Origin: Bacteroides sp. UBA7333
GTDB lineage: Bacteria > Bacteroidota > Bacteroidia > Bacteroidales > Bacteroidaceae
Reading direction: 5' to 3'
Assembly (NCBI GenBank): GCA_002471195.1
Contig: DKPN01000053.1
Coordinates: forward strand, 1-25,006
DNA length: 25,006 nucleotides
Positions 7,083 through 15,326 of the stretch are shown one piece after another. How positions within the stretch are numbered: the first letter of the stretch is position 1; each line of letters begins with the position of its first letter. The notes under the pieces are model-generated. The model was not told the origin of the DNA. It searched no databases and saw only the letters and a list, made by a program, of their open reading frames with translations. The position numbers and the translations under genes are program-made.

Positions 7083-7094
7083 GCTTTATATTTG
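7064..7094 (+). promoter_or_regulatory. Promoter of the secreted protein/FadL-like operon
   Basis: TTG (7065-7067), a 19 bp spacer and TATATTTG (7087-7094) fit the Bacteroidota consensus closely. The start would be about 7100, giving a leader of about 40 nt before ATG 7140. Confidence 0.6.
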
Positions 7095-7139
7095 TAACAT
7101 AAATAAAAAGATAAAGTTGAAACTAATAACTATATAGAT

Positions 7140-8384
7140 ATGAAAAAGATTGTTCTTTTATTAATGGCCATTATAACACTTCCGATAGGAATGTTGGCAC
7201 AAAACGATAATGACGACCTTTATTTTATACCTTCGAAAAATAAAAAAGAGGTGGTACAACCTAATGTAAAGAGTACAGCACCTGCTGTAAAAAATACTTC
7301 GAACAACTCTTATACCACTCAGCCAAGTAATATTGTGGTGCAAGATCGTAAAGGAAATGTGCGTGATGTCGATGAATACAATCGTCGATATTCCTCTAAA
7401 GAGAATGATTTCTCTTATGATAATGATACATTGTATATAGTAGAAAAAGAACAACCTGAATTGCCTGGAGAATGGGTGACCGGTGACTTTAATGGTTCGC
7501 AAGAGGATTATGCTTATGCTGAACGCATCATTCGTTTTCGCAATCCTCGATTTGCAATTAATGTAGGTAGCCCGCTTTATTTTGATATCGTGTATGGAGC
7601 TGATCCATGGAATTGGAATGTATATGATGATGGTATTTATGCGTATGCATTTCCTACTTTTTCTAATCCATATTGGTGGAACTGGCGTTATAACTCTTAT
7701 GGTTGGGGTAGCTGGTATGGTGGTTGGAACCCCGGTTGGGGACCGTCATGGGGTTGGAATCCCGGTTGGGGACCTTCGTGGGGATGGGGACCATCTTGGG
7801 GTTGTGGACCTTCATGGGGACACGGTTGGTATCCATCTTGGGGTGGCGGACATCCTAGTAGACCTTGGGGAAATAATACATATTACAACAATAGACGTTC
7901 GAACAGTGGTTTCAATAACGTAGGTCGTCCGGGTACTAGTAACTCAAATCGAGTGTCAAATACAACAAATCGTCGTCCGGGACTATCGACATCATCTGAC
8001 AGAACTCAAGGCTCAAGTACTACTAGGAGAGTGGTTGGTACACGTTCTTCATCAACTGATAGACAAAGTGGTACAACAACGCGTCCGAGTGTAAATTCCA
8101 ATAGAAATGAAGGTGTTCCTTCGCGTCGTCCTTCATCGGGTGAATATACCCGTCCGAGCAGTACACGTGAATCGGGTAATATAAATCGATCATCGGGTTC
8201 TTCTGAAAGAAGCAGTGGCTCTTACAATAGAGGAAACTCTAACAGCTCTACTCGTAGTTCGTCTTCCAGTTCCTATTCATCGGGAAGCAGCTCTCGTTCA
8301 TCGGGTAGTTTCTCTAGTGGTGGTTCATCTAGCAGAAGTAGCGGTGGTGGAAGTTCATCGAGAAGCAGTGGCGGTAGACGATAG
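7140..8384 (+). CDS. Secreted low-complexity protein with Trp/Gly repeats and Ser/Arg-rich tail
   Basis: The 414-residue product has a signal peptide (MKKIVLLLMAIITLPIGMLAQ), then a charged and Asn-rich region, a short better-structured part (about 95-165, with GEWVTGDFNGSQEDYAYAER and FRNPRFAINVGSPLYFD), a Trp/Gly/Pro repeat (about 175-245, WNPGWGPSWG repeated and then shortened) and a tail of Ser, Arg, Gly and Thr ending in SSRSSGGRR. Similar Bacteroidales proteins are often left hypothetical, sometimes with misleading yolk-protein names caused by the serine runs. No catalytic motif is seen. It shares an operon with a FadL-like outer membrane protein 26 bp downstream, so a role at the cell surface is likely, but the function is unknown. 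The repeat DNA has a 30-bp period and may vary in copy number. Confidence 0.8.
   Translation: MKKIVLLLMAIITLPIGMLAQNDNDDLYFIPSKNKKEVVQPNVKSTAPAVKNTSNNSYTTQPSNIVVQDRKGNVRDVDEYNRRYSSKENDFSYDNDTLYIVEKEQPELPGEWVTGDFNGSQEDYAYAERIIRFRNPRFAINVGSPLYFDIVYGADPWNWNVYDDGIYAYAFPTFSNPYWWNWRYNSYGWGSWYGGWNPGWGPSWGWNPGWGPSWGWGPSWGCGPSWGHGWYPSWGGGHPSRPWGNNTYYNNRRSNSGFNNVGRPGTSNSNRVSNTTNRRPGLSTSSDRTQGSSTTRRVVGTRSSSTDRQSGTTTRPSVNSNRNEGVPSRRPSSGEYTRPSSTRESGNINRSSGSSERSSGSYNRGNSNSSTRSSSSSSYSSGSSSRSSGSFSSGGSSSRSSGGGSSSRSSGGRR
7720..7850 (+). repeat. In-frame tandem repeat coding Trp-Gly-Pro units
   Basis: A 30-bp unit coding WNPGWGPSWG occurs twice in a row with few changes, then degenerates into shorter units coding WGPSWG and CGPSWG. 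All length differences are multiples of 3, so the frame is kept. The region is much richer in G than its surroundings. Confidence 0.7.
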
Positions 8385-8410
8385 TATAAAACTTTAATGA
8401 ATATATAGCA

Positions 8411-10045
8411 ATGAATAAAATACAAAAAATAATGATAGCCACTTGTGCAATGTTGAGTGTTGGCGGAGCAATGTGGGCACAAGGTACTATATATGATGCT
8501 GTACGTGTGATGGGTAGTGATTTGAATGGTACTGCTCGATATATTGGCATGGGTGGAGCAATGGGGGCTCTGGGTGCAGATATTACAACCATGGGCACTA
8601 ATCCGGCGGGAATCGGCTTGTATCGTAGTTCGGATGCAATGGTTTCGTTTGGATTTAGTAATAGTAAAGCGAAAAGTACCTTTGGAAGTCAAATGAATCA
8701 ATCGAATCATACCTATGGTACTTTTGATAATGCAGGTATTGTTTACGCATATAAAGTGGGCAACCAAACTCCGATACGCTATGTAAATTTCGGTTTCAAT
8801 TATCGAAGAGTGAAAAGTTTTAATCGCGATTTTGCTATGAATGGTACTTTTAACGCTTCACAAACCGAGCAGATGGCGGATATGGCTAACCGCTCAGGTG
8901 CTACATTAGGTGAGCTTGAAGCAAAGGGAGCTTATTCAAACCCGGATATACCCTGGTTGGGAATTATGGGATGTAAGTCAGATTTGATAAACCCATGGTA
9001 TGACGAAGAGGGCAAGCTCGGAGGTTATGATCCTTTTTTTCAAGCAGGTAATGAAGTGGATGGTGTATATCATTCGCGCGAACGTGGCGGAATTAATGCA
9101 TTCGATTTTAATGTATCCTTTAACTTGAATGATCGTTTTTATATGGGTGCTACTTTAGGTGCATATTATATGGATTATACTCGTCGTAGCACATACAGTG
9201 AAGATTTTTTCTATTATGATAATGATGCAAGTGATTGGTTGACACCGGGTGGATATACGCTCGACAACTATTTTAATACAAAAGGTTCGGGTATTGATTT
9301 TAAGGTAGGTATGATTTTACGTCCTTTTGAATCATCTCCCTTCCGTGTGGGAGTATCGGTGCACACACCTACGTTCTATCGTTTAACTGAATATGGATCG
9401 CCCGATCTGAATTTTGATGTGGATGTGTATAATCCTGATAAAGATAAATATGAACCACATTCAGGAGTTGTTTATCCGACAGATAGTTATGGGAATGAAT
9501 GGCAAAGCGAAACAGTATATAAAGTTGTTTCTCCATGGAGATATAATTTTAGCTTAGGTTATACCATTGGCCAAACGGTTGCTTTAGGCGCCGAATATGA
9601 ATATGCGAATTTTTCTAAGACCAAAATGAGATATGATGATGGAGTGGATATGCATCAGGAAACTCAAGATGCAAAAGACATGTTGAATGGAGTTCATACA
9701 TTTAAAGTGGGTGCAGAGATAAAAGTAGCGCCGACATTATCATTACGAGTTGGTTATAATCATATAACTTCAGCGATGAAGGATGAAGCATTCAAGTGGC
9801 TTCCTTCGAATAGTGTGCGTACCGACACTGAATATTCTAATTTAAAAGCTGCCAATAATTACACAGCTGGTATTGGCTATCGTGGCAGCTTTATATATGC
9901 CGATTTGGCTTACCAATTCAATACCTATAAAGAGCATTTTTATCCTTTTACCTATATCGATAATGAAGGTATCATGTATCCGGATAGAACTACGGTGATA
10001 AATAAGAATAATCGTGTAGTACTTACGCTAGGCGTACGTTTTTAA
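8411..10045 (+). CDS. FadL/OmpP1-family outer membrane protein
   Basis: The 544-residue protein has a signal peptide ending in MWAQG, followed directly by the region typical of OmpP1/FadL/TodX proteins: GTARYIGMGGAMGALGADIT and MGTNPAGIGLYR, which form the N-terminal hatch and first strands. The remainder alternates aromatic and polar residues as in a beta-barrel, and it ends in an outer-membrane-type C-terminal strand (VVLTLGVRF). Family members transport hydrophobic small molecules such as long-chain fatty acids or aromatics; Bacteroidales copies are sometimes labelled hemin receptor without evidence. The gene is second in an operon, 26 bp after the low-complexity secreted protein, and is closed by the hairpin at 10082. 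The substrate is not predictable. Confidence 0.87.
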   Translation: MNKIQKIMIATCAMLSVGGAMWAQGTIYDAVRVMGSDLNGTARYIGMGGAMGALGADITTMGTNPAGIGLYRSSDAMVSFGFSNSKAKSTFGSQMNQSNHTYGTFDNAGIVYAYKVGNQTPIRYVNFGFNYRRVKSFNRDFAMNGTFNASQTEQMADMANRSGATLGELEAKGAYSNPDIPWLGIMGCKSDLINPWYDEEGKLGGYDPFFQAGNEVDGVYHSRERGGINAFDFNVSFNLNDRFYMGATLGAYYMDYTRRSTYSEDFFYYDNDASDWLTPGGYTLDNYFNTKGSGIDFKVGMILRPFESSPFRVGVSVHTPTFYRLTEYGSPDLNFDVDVYNPDKDKYEPHSGVVYPTDSYGNEWQSETVYKVVSPWRYNFSLGYTIGQTVALGAEYEYANFSKTKMRYDDGVDMHQETQDAKDMLNGVHTFKVGAEIKVAPTLSLRVGYNHITSAMKDEAFKWLPSNSVRTDTEYSNLKAANNYTAGIGYRGSFIYADLAYQFNTYKEHFYPFTYIDNEGIMYPDRTTVINKNNRVVLTLGVRF

Positions 10046-10081
10046 GAGTTTTTTTAGTTGTATTATAACTTGAGTGTGTGA

Positions 10082-10124
10082 AAAATCCCCGATAGAGTTG
10101 ATAACTCCAATCGGGGATTTTATT
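10082..10124. terminator. Bidirectional terminator between FadL-like gene and guaD
   Basis: AAAATCCCCGAT (10082-10093) pairs with ATCGGGGATTTT (10110-10121), with an inner GAGTT/AACTC stem. A-rich and T-rich flanks suit termination on both strands, for the FadL-like gene (+) and guaD (-), whose stop is at 10139. Confidence 0.85.
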
Positions 10125-10138
10125 ATTTGTAAACTGAA

Positions 10139-10606
10139 TTAATATTCAATCTTATCTGTTTTATCGGTCCATGCTTGAAAAGCTTTTAATGCTTCTCTAT
10201 GCAACAAAATTTCTGATGGCAATTTTCTATCTTGCGGTTTTAGCTCTAATTCATCATATATAAATGAATCGTCAAAACCTATATTCTTGGCATCGGTTTT
10301 TGTATTGCCATAATACATGCGATCTAAATGTGCCCAATAAATTGCACCTAAACACATCGGACACGGCTCGCATGAGGTAAATATTTCATAACCGCTAAGG
10401 TCGAAGGTTCCTAATTTTGAACAAGCCATACGAATAGCACTAACTTCGGCGTGTGCCGTTGGGTCGCACGATGAAGTAACTCTATTTACACCTTCTGCTA
10501 TAATTTCGCCATCTTTAGCGATAACAGCCCCGAAAGGACCTCCGCCATTTTCAACATTCTCAATAGAAAGTTGAATGGCTCTTTTCATTAACTCATCTTT
10601 AGTCAT
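10139..10606 (-). CDS. guaD: Guanine deaminase (cytidine deaminase-fold)
   Basis: It should deaminate guanine to xanthine and ammonia, a purine salvage or degradation step in the cytosol. The 155-residue length and sequence follow the Bacillus-type GuaD rather than the amidohydrolase type. Zinc ligands and catalytic Glu are in TAHAEV (His52, Glu54) and SCEPCPMC (Cys82, Cys85). FDDSFIYDE and the C-terminal FQAW followed by a terminal Tyr are also as in Bacillus GuaD, where the tail is domain-swapped over the active site. It lies 68 bp downstream of the Gfo/Idh oxidoreductase gene on the same strand and may be cotranscribed. A tRNA adenosine deaminase would lack this C-terminal part, so that alternative is unlikely. 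Confidence 0.88.
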   Translation of the reverse strand: MTKDELMKRAIQLSIENVENGGGPFGAVIAKDGEIIAEGVNRVTSSCDPTAHAEVSAIRMACSKLGTFDLSGYEIFTSCEPCPMCLGAIYWAHLDRMYYGNTKTDAKNIGFDDSFIYDELELKPQDRKLPSEILLHREALKAFQAWTDKTDKIEY

Positions 10607-10674
10607 TCTATTTCAGATATTTATATTGTAAAAAATATAATGGTACTTATTATTATCCTCTTAATAAGATAATA

Positions 10675-11661
10675 TTAAAGTTTATTCAATATTTTGTCCA
10701 TTACCCAATTGGTTAAAGTGGCACTTTCGCCATCGCAGGTGCACGTGGCTTCACCCCTAAGATGATCGACTACTGCTTGAATCAGTGGTTGTTGAACGTG
10801 TTTAGGATTGTCGATGCAGATCTCTTCTCTTCCATTTTCAGTATGTAATGCAATGGGTTCGTAAGTGTATACCGAGAAGCATATTTGGCCTTTGTCTCCA
10901 ATAATTTCGATACGGTCTTCTTTTGCTGAATCATGTGCAACAAAACACCATGATCCGCTGCCTACTAATCCATTATCAAACTGAAAACAGGCACTCAACG
11001 TGTCTTCGGCTTTATATAATCCTCCGCGATTGCTTTTATATCCATTGGCTTCAAGGATACAACCAAACATATCTTGTAGCAAGTCGATTTGGTGCGGAGC
11101 TAAATCATAAAAATATCCACCGCCTGATATATTGGCTTGTACTCTCCAGGGCAAATGTTCGCTGTTATAATCGAGATTGCGTGGAGGTTGTGCAAAACGA
11201 ATTTGAATATTAATAACATTACCTATTGTTCCATTATCGACCAACTCTTTTACTTTCATAAAATAGGGAAGGTATCGTCGGTAATAAGCGACGAAACAAG
11301 GTACTCCTGTTTCTTTGGATATACGATTAATACGCGTGCATTCTTCGTAAGTTTGAGCCATGGGTTTTTCTATGTAAACAGGTTTACCCGCTTTCATAGC
11401 CATGATGGCAAAGGTAGCATGGGATGATGGAGGAGTAGCTATATAAATAGCATTGACTTCGGGATCGTTGACCAATTCTTGGGCATCGTTATACCACTTT
11501 TTAATGCCACATTCTTGAGCGTATGCTTTTGCTTTATCCATATTTCGGCTCATCACAGCAATGACCTCTGAATGTTCTACTTTCTGAAATGCGGGGCCAC
11601 TTTTGGTTCTTGTTACTTCACCACAACCAATAAATCCCCATTTTATAATTTTTTTATCCAT
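10675..11661 (-). CDS. Gfo/Idh/MocA-family NAD(P)-dependent oxidoreductase
   Basis: The 328-residue protein has an N-terminal Rossmann fold with GFIGCGEV (9-16), the IATPPSSH turn, and the EKP motif (98-100) that is the family hallmark and holds the catalytic Lys. The C-terminal alpha/beta domain has GGYFYDLAPHQIDLL with Asp187 and His190 as likely active-site residues. Family members oxidise or reduce sugars, inositols and related compounds; this one resembles 1,5-anhydrofructose reductase-like or dehydrogenase members, but the substrate cannot be read from the sequence. I chose ATG 11661 (MDKKIIKWGFIG) over an in-frame TTG at 11676. A clear promoter lies 30-60 bp upstream. guaD follows after 68 bp, with a weak AT-rich hairpin (10651-10674) between. 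Confidence 0.88.
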   Translation of the reverse strand: MDKKIIKWGFIGCGEVTRTKSGPAFQKVEHSEVIAVMSRNMDKAKAYAQECGIKKWYNDAQELVNDPEVNAIYIATPPSSHATFAIMAMKAGKPVYIEKPMAQTYEECTRINRISKETGVPCFVAYYRRYLPYFMKVKELVDNGTIGNVINIQIRFAQPPRNLDYNSEHLPWRVQANISGGGYFYDLAPHQIDLLQDMFGCILEANGYKSNRGGLYKAEDTLSACFQFDNGLVGSGSWCFVAHDSAKEDRIEIIGDKGQICFSVYTYEPIALHTENGREEICIDNPKHVQQPLIQAVVDHLRGEATCTCDGESATLTNWVMDKILNKL

Positions 11662-11692
11662 GCTATATTGTTCCAATTCATTATAGGACCTG

Positions 11693-11723
11693 CAAAATTA
11701 CAATTAAATTGAAGCAAACCAAA
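11693..11723 (-). promoter_or_regulatory. Promoter of the oxidoreductase gene
   Basis: On the minus strand TTTG (11723-11720), a spacer of exactly 19 bp and TAATTTTG (11700-11693) match the Bacteroidota consensus. Transcription would start about 25 nt before ATG 11661. Confidence 0.6.
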
Positions 11724-11776
11724 AATGTATCAGTGAAACTATGGGGTAGAAACAAAATGGAGTAAAAAAGATGTTT

Positions 11777-12598
11777 TTATTTGAACTTGAAGTATTTGTT
11801 ATATAACTTCTGATATTCTTTTGTTGATGTTTCAGTAGTAATCCAATGATTGATGCTATCTAACAAAATGGGTGATTGTTTATTGACCGCCCAAGAATAA
11901 AACTGATTGAAACTGATATCTTTGTTGACATCAATTTGAGGTAGGGTAAGTGCTGCTTTTTTTGCTAACATTTCATTGCAAACAGCATAATCTATATCGC
12001 CATGTGCTACGAGGTCGATGAGTTGTTCGGGACCATACTTCTCTATTTCTTTGATAAATATGGTGTCTCCGATTTCATTACTAAGATTTTTGATTCTGAA
12101 TATTGCCGGTGACTCTTTTTCAACATATAAAGTACAACCTCCCAACTCTATTTGGGTATGGATGTATGTAGAGTCATTTTCATTGCTTTGTTTGCGCTGA
12201 ATCAATACTTGCTTGTTGCGTATCAGTGGTTTGGCTATTAAAAAATGTTCGAGCGTGGCATTTGTTATTGGAATGCTATATGCGATAATATCGAATTTCC
12301 CATCTTCTAAACCTTTCGTTCTATCTTCATTGCTCATTAATGGTATGGCTTTCACTTTTAATCCATGCTTTGCAGCGAAAGATTGAATCATATCATAGTG
12401 ATAACCTGAAACAGTATCACCGTCTACATAAAATCCTATCGAATTGTATTCGAAAGCAACTTTAAGAATTCCACTTTTTTTGATTTCCTGAAAATCGCGA
12501 GGATTTACTGTTTCTTTTTCTTTTTTACATGCAAAACAAAGCGATATAACGGCAAATACCGCTAACAGTTTTAAAAATATCTTCTTTGTTTTATTCAT
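11777..12598 (-). CDS. Solute-binding lipoprotein (SBP_bac_3 / MltF N-domain type)
   Basis: The 273-residue protein has an N-terminal hydrophobic segment ending in SLCFAC with a likely lipidated Cys24; the -3 position is Cys rather than Leu, so the lipobox is imperfect. The mature part is a family 3 periplasmic binding fold: SGILKVAFEYN, GYHYDMIQSFAAKHGLKVK, GKFDIIAYSIPIT and the long second lobe ending in YNKYFKFK. In Bacteroidota such domains are often fused to a lytic transglycosylase (MltF-like); here the enzyme domain is absent. It follows the large porin gene after 17 bp on the same strand, and no permease or ATPase gene accompanies it. It may bind an amino acid-like ligand or a peptidoglycan fragment at the outer membrane; this is inference. 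No terminator hairpin is visible behind it. Confidence 0.82.
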   Translation of the reverse strand: MNKTKKIFLKLLAVFAVISLCFACKKEKETVNPRDFQEIKKSGILKVAFEYNSIGFYVDGDTVSGYHYDMIQSFAAKHGLKVKAIPLMSNEDRTKGLEDGKFDIIAYSIPITNATLEHFLIAKPLIRNKQVLIQRKQSNENDSTYIHTQIELGGCTLYVEKESPAIFRIKNLSNEIGDTIFIKEIEKYGPEQLIDLVAHGDIDYAVCNEMLAKKAALTLPQIDVNKDISFNQFYSWAVNKQSPILLDSINHWITTETSTKEYQKLYNKYFKFK

Positions 12599-12615
12599 AC
12601 TATTGATTTGATAAA

Positions 12616-14667
12616 TTAATCATAGAAGTTCCATGATATACCGAATTTAAATAATCGAGGATTGATAGGGTAGTGGGGAGCATAAAAATACTTACTGTTT
12701 CCCATTCCTTGATTGATATGATACATCATTGCATAAATCCGTGTGCGTTTTAGATGTAGGTTGGCGTATACATTGATTACGGGATAATTGCCGATTTCGA
12801 CTAAATCATTATCGGGTTGCAAGAAAAACTGTCCGGTTGCTGCCATAAATCCGGGTGCATAATATTTTGTAAAATAACGGACATCGGCACCGAGTTGAAC
12901 ACTCAATACATTTTTTGCTAGTTTAGCATCAATATATAAATTTCCATATAATGATAAATCGGGTAAGGGTAAAATAGTTTGATTACTAGAACGTTGCCAT
13001 GTAACATCGGTGTCAAGATGAAAAATACCTAACTTGAAGTCTTGTTTAAGTGATGCAGATAATATTTGGATATTTCCATTATATTGATCGGGCAAGGCTT
13101 GTTGGTTGAAATAAGTATAATTTTTTATGTTTTCGACTCCTGCTTTGAGTTGTGTGCGCCAACGTGGAAGTCGTATTTCTCCTTCAATGCGTGTTTTGAA
13201 CTCCTTATCCATGTCATTGTCCCAATAAAAGTGTTTTGAATGGTAATGACGCATATAGAAAGGTGCTAATTGATTACTTACAAGACCACGTGCTATAATA
13301 TGAATACTATCTTTGCCTAAATTGAAATTAAGACGTACATTACCTCTAACATCAAATTGTCCAATCGCTTTTCCCAATAGTCCTACCTCGCCAACTGCAT
13401 TATAGTGTAAAAAACGACCGCTGCGTTTTGATAATTCTCCACCCACATAAAATTCGTTTTCATTCATAAAGTCTCTTGTTGTAGAGTCTCTATTCATTAA
13501 CTCATATTTGCTGAATTTATATGAAGCAAAAGCTGTAAGTCCCATTTTTGCATACTTATTAAAACCTTCGAGCAAGGAGATGCCCAATGTGTTTTTTACG
13601 CTGATGAAAGATGTAGAATCGTTTATATTTGGATTGCCCGGTTCAATATAGGTATTGGCATAATAATCTTGTAGTTTATCACTGGATGCAAACTTGTATT
13701 TTGACCATTCTATCTTCATTGTATGGATGAAACTAGTGACGGGAACAAACTCTTTTTTGGCTGGTGTTGTGTCATTTTCGAGCTTTTCAATTTCTTTATG
13801 AAATCCTAATTTATAGCGTTGTGTCAGAAATACATAACTATCGGCAATACGATTGGTTGCATTGCTCATTAAGGTTGGCATGTTGATAGATTCGGTTATT
13901 TTTCCGGATGCAACATCTTCGGGATTTGTAATATATCGGTCGTCGGTGAGACCTCCGTTTTGATTCGCTTTTAAATAGTTATAACTATACAATAAAGCTC
14001 CTTCATAACGATCACCAATATAGCTAATGAAGGGTGCTGCATTGAAATATGAGGTTCCTGAATGATTATAATATCCGCGACCATACAAATAGTCGAAATT
14101 GACACCAAATGCTAATTGCTTATTTACATTTACAGAGAAATAGGCTTTAAACCACTCCTCGCCATTGACTTTACTTCCTCCTTTTAGATAGGTTAGGTTA
14201 GAGAACGGAACATTGCTATTGGTAAAGAAAAATTCGTTGGGACGAACAAAGAAAAACGAATAGGGCTCTAAGAAGATCGAAGGCTCAATGTCTCTTCTAT
14301 CAAAAAAGATACGAGACAAACGAGGTGAACCCAAGTTGCCTAAATGATTATAACTGCCATTTTTCCCTTCGGTTAAGGTTGTATTCTGGTAGTTTAATCG
14401 CATCGTATCAGCCGGAACGATTTCAATATTTCCAAGATTTTCGCTATAATGCCATTGGTATAAACGAGGTGGAAGACTTTGTATTTCTACATCTGTACTA
14501 TCGATGGGTGGACGCATTGCAGGGTCAATCGGATTACCAAAGCGATCAACAAGATTGCCAAATTCATCGGTCTTATCGCCAAATGGATTATCAGGTGTGA
14601 TTTGTGCATAGGTGGTTATGCTTCCAACCACCAAAAGAAGGATATGTATAATTAGAAATCGTCTCAT
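12616..14667 (-). CDS. Large putative porin (porin_10-like outer membrane barrel)
   Basis: The 683-residue product has a signal peptide (MRRFLIIHILLLVVGSITTYAQ), a periplasmic N-terminal part with a small internal repeat (DEFGNLVDRFGNPIDP), and a long C-terminal beta-barrel that starts around EPYSFFFVRPNEFFFTNSN and ends KFGISWNFYD. Aromatic and polar residues alternate and strands are joined by Asn/Asp/Gly-rich turns. This wording is that of the Bacteroidota family called putative porin; no member that I know of has a proven substrate. It is followed after 17 bp by the solute-binding lipoprotein, suggesting that both handle the same small solute. A -7 box lies only 9 bp before the ATG at 14667, so the mRNA may be almost leaderless. 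Confidence 0.87.
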   Translation of the reverse strand: MRRFLIIHILLLVVGSITTYAQITPDNPFGDKTDEFGNLVDRFGNPIDPAMRPPIDSTDVEIQSLPPRLYQWHYSENLGNIEIVPADTMRLNYQNTTLTEGKNGSYNHLGNLGSPRLSRIFFDRRDIEPSIFLEPYSFFFVRPNEFFFTNSNVPFSNLTYLKGGSKVNGEEWFKAYFSVNVNKQLAFGVNFDYLYGRGYYNHSGTSYFNAAPFISYIGDRYEGALLYSYNYLKANQNGGLTDDRYITNPEDVASGKITESINMPTLMSNATNRIADSYVFLTQRYKLGFHKEIEKLENDTTPAKKEFVPVTSFIHTMKIEWSKYKFASSDKLQDYYANTYIEPGNPNINDSTSFISVKNTLGISLLEGFNKYAKMGLTAFASYKFSKYELMNRDSTTRDFMNENEFYVGGELSKRSGRFLHYNAVGEVGLLGKAIGQFDVRGNVRLNFNLGKDSIHIIARGLVSNQLAPFYMRHYHSKHFYWDNDMDKEFKTRIEGEIRLPRWRTQLKAGVENIKNYTYFNQQALPDQYNGNIQILSASLKQDFKLGIFHLDTDVTWQRSSNQTILPLPDLSLYGNLYIDAKLAKNVLSVQLGADVRYFTKYYAPGFMAATGQFFLQPDNDLVEIGNYPVINVYANLHLKRTRIYAMMYHINQGMGNSKYFYAPHYPINPRLFKFGISWNFYD

Positions 14668-14675
14668 AATTATCG

Positions 14676-14683
14676 CAAATATA
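14676..14683 (-). promoter_or_regulatory. -7 box of the porin operon
   Basis: Minus-strand TATATTTG (14683-14676) matches TAnnTTTG 8 nt before ATG 14667. The -33 region falls inside the terminator hairpin of the preceding operon, where only a GTTTAC-like sequence is seen. Confidence 0.4.
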
Positions 14684-14691
14684 CAATAAAA

Positions 14692-14734
14692 AATAATTCG
14701 TAAACGGAAAATACATTTCTGTTTACGAATTATT
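14692..14734 (-). terminator. Terminator of the 2-oxoacid oxidoreductase operon
   Basis: AATAATTCGTAAAC (14692-14705) pairs with GTTTACGAATTATT (14721-14734), extended inward by GGAAA/TTTCT with one G-T pair. On the minus strand the stem is followed by TTTTTTATTG. It lies 24 bp after the gamma-subunit stop. Confidence 0.8.
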
Positions 14735-14757
14735 AAATTGTATAAGGATTTGCTTAA

Positions 14758-15300
14758 TTACATTTCTTTAATAAGATTCATTCCTTTATTGATAGCTTCT
14801 TCATTCATTGGAATTAAATGATGATGTCTTTCAGGTAATGTTTTCTTTAATCCTTTAATTACACTTTCATTATTCACGATGGGGCAAAGCTTTAATAAAC
14901 CACCTAAAACAATCATATTGAAAGCTTTTGAGTTGTTCATTTCATTCGCGGCATCCATCGCATCAATGCGATAAACTTTAATATCTTTGCGTGTAGGAGG
15001 ATGGATAATACCATAACCATCATAGATTAAAATCCCACCCGGTTTAACGCGATTTTCGAATTTTTCGAGTGAAGGTTGATTGAGTATAATGGCTACATCG
15101 TATTGGCTCAAAATAGGCGATGAGATTTTTTCATCGCTTATAATTACAGTAACATTGGCTGTACCACCTCTTTGTTCGGGTCCATAGGCAGGCATCCAAG
15201 AGACCTCTTTGCCATCCATTAATCCGGAATATGCTAAGATCTTGCCCATTGATAGAACACCTTGTCCACCGAATCCTGCAATAATTATCTCTTTTGTCAT
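14758..15300 (-). CDS. korC: 2-oxoacid:ferredoxin oxidoreductase, gamma subunit
   Basis: This subunit, fold PF01558, belongs to the enzyme that interconverts a 2-oxoacid plus CoA with acyl-CoA, CO2 and reduced ferredoxin. The 180-residue protein from ATG 15300 (MTKEIIIAGFGGQGV) shows the glycine-rich start GFGGQGVLSMGKILAYSG, then SWMPAYGPEQRGGTANV and a C-terminal VLGGLLKLCPIV. An upstream TTG (15318) would add MKNKEI in front and is not needed. It is the last gene of the operon, 26 bp after the beta subunit and just before the terminator at 14692-14734. Whether the enzyme acts on 2-oxoglutarate (Kor) or branched-chain 2-oxoacids (Vor) cannot be decided by motif. Confidence 0.9.
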   Translation of the reverse strand: MTKEIIIAGFGGQGVLSMGKILAYSGLMDGKEVSWMPAYGPEQRGGTANVTVIISDEKISSPILSQYDVAIILNQPSLEKFENRVKPGGILIYDGYGIIHPPTRKDIKVYRIDAMDAANEMNNSKAFNMIVLGGLLKLCPIVNNESVIKGLKKTLPERHHHLIPMNEEAINKGMNLIKEM

Positions 15301-15326
15301 AATCTCTTTGTTTTTCAATTACTACA

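Noticed and set aside
7582..7923. 113-residue Gly/Val-rich frame
   Set aside because: It is a shifted-frame reading of the Trp/Gly repeat of the secreted protein gene.
10139..10606. tRNA-specific adenosine deaminase
   Set aside because: The FDDSFIYDE segment and the C-terminal FQAW...Y tail fit guanine deaminase.
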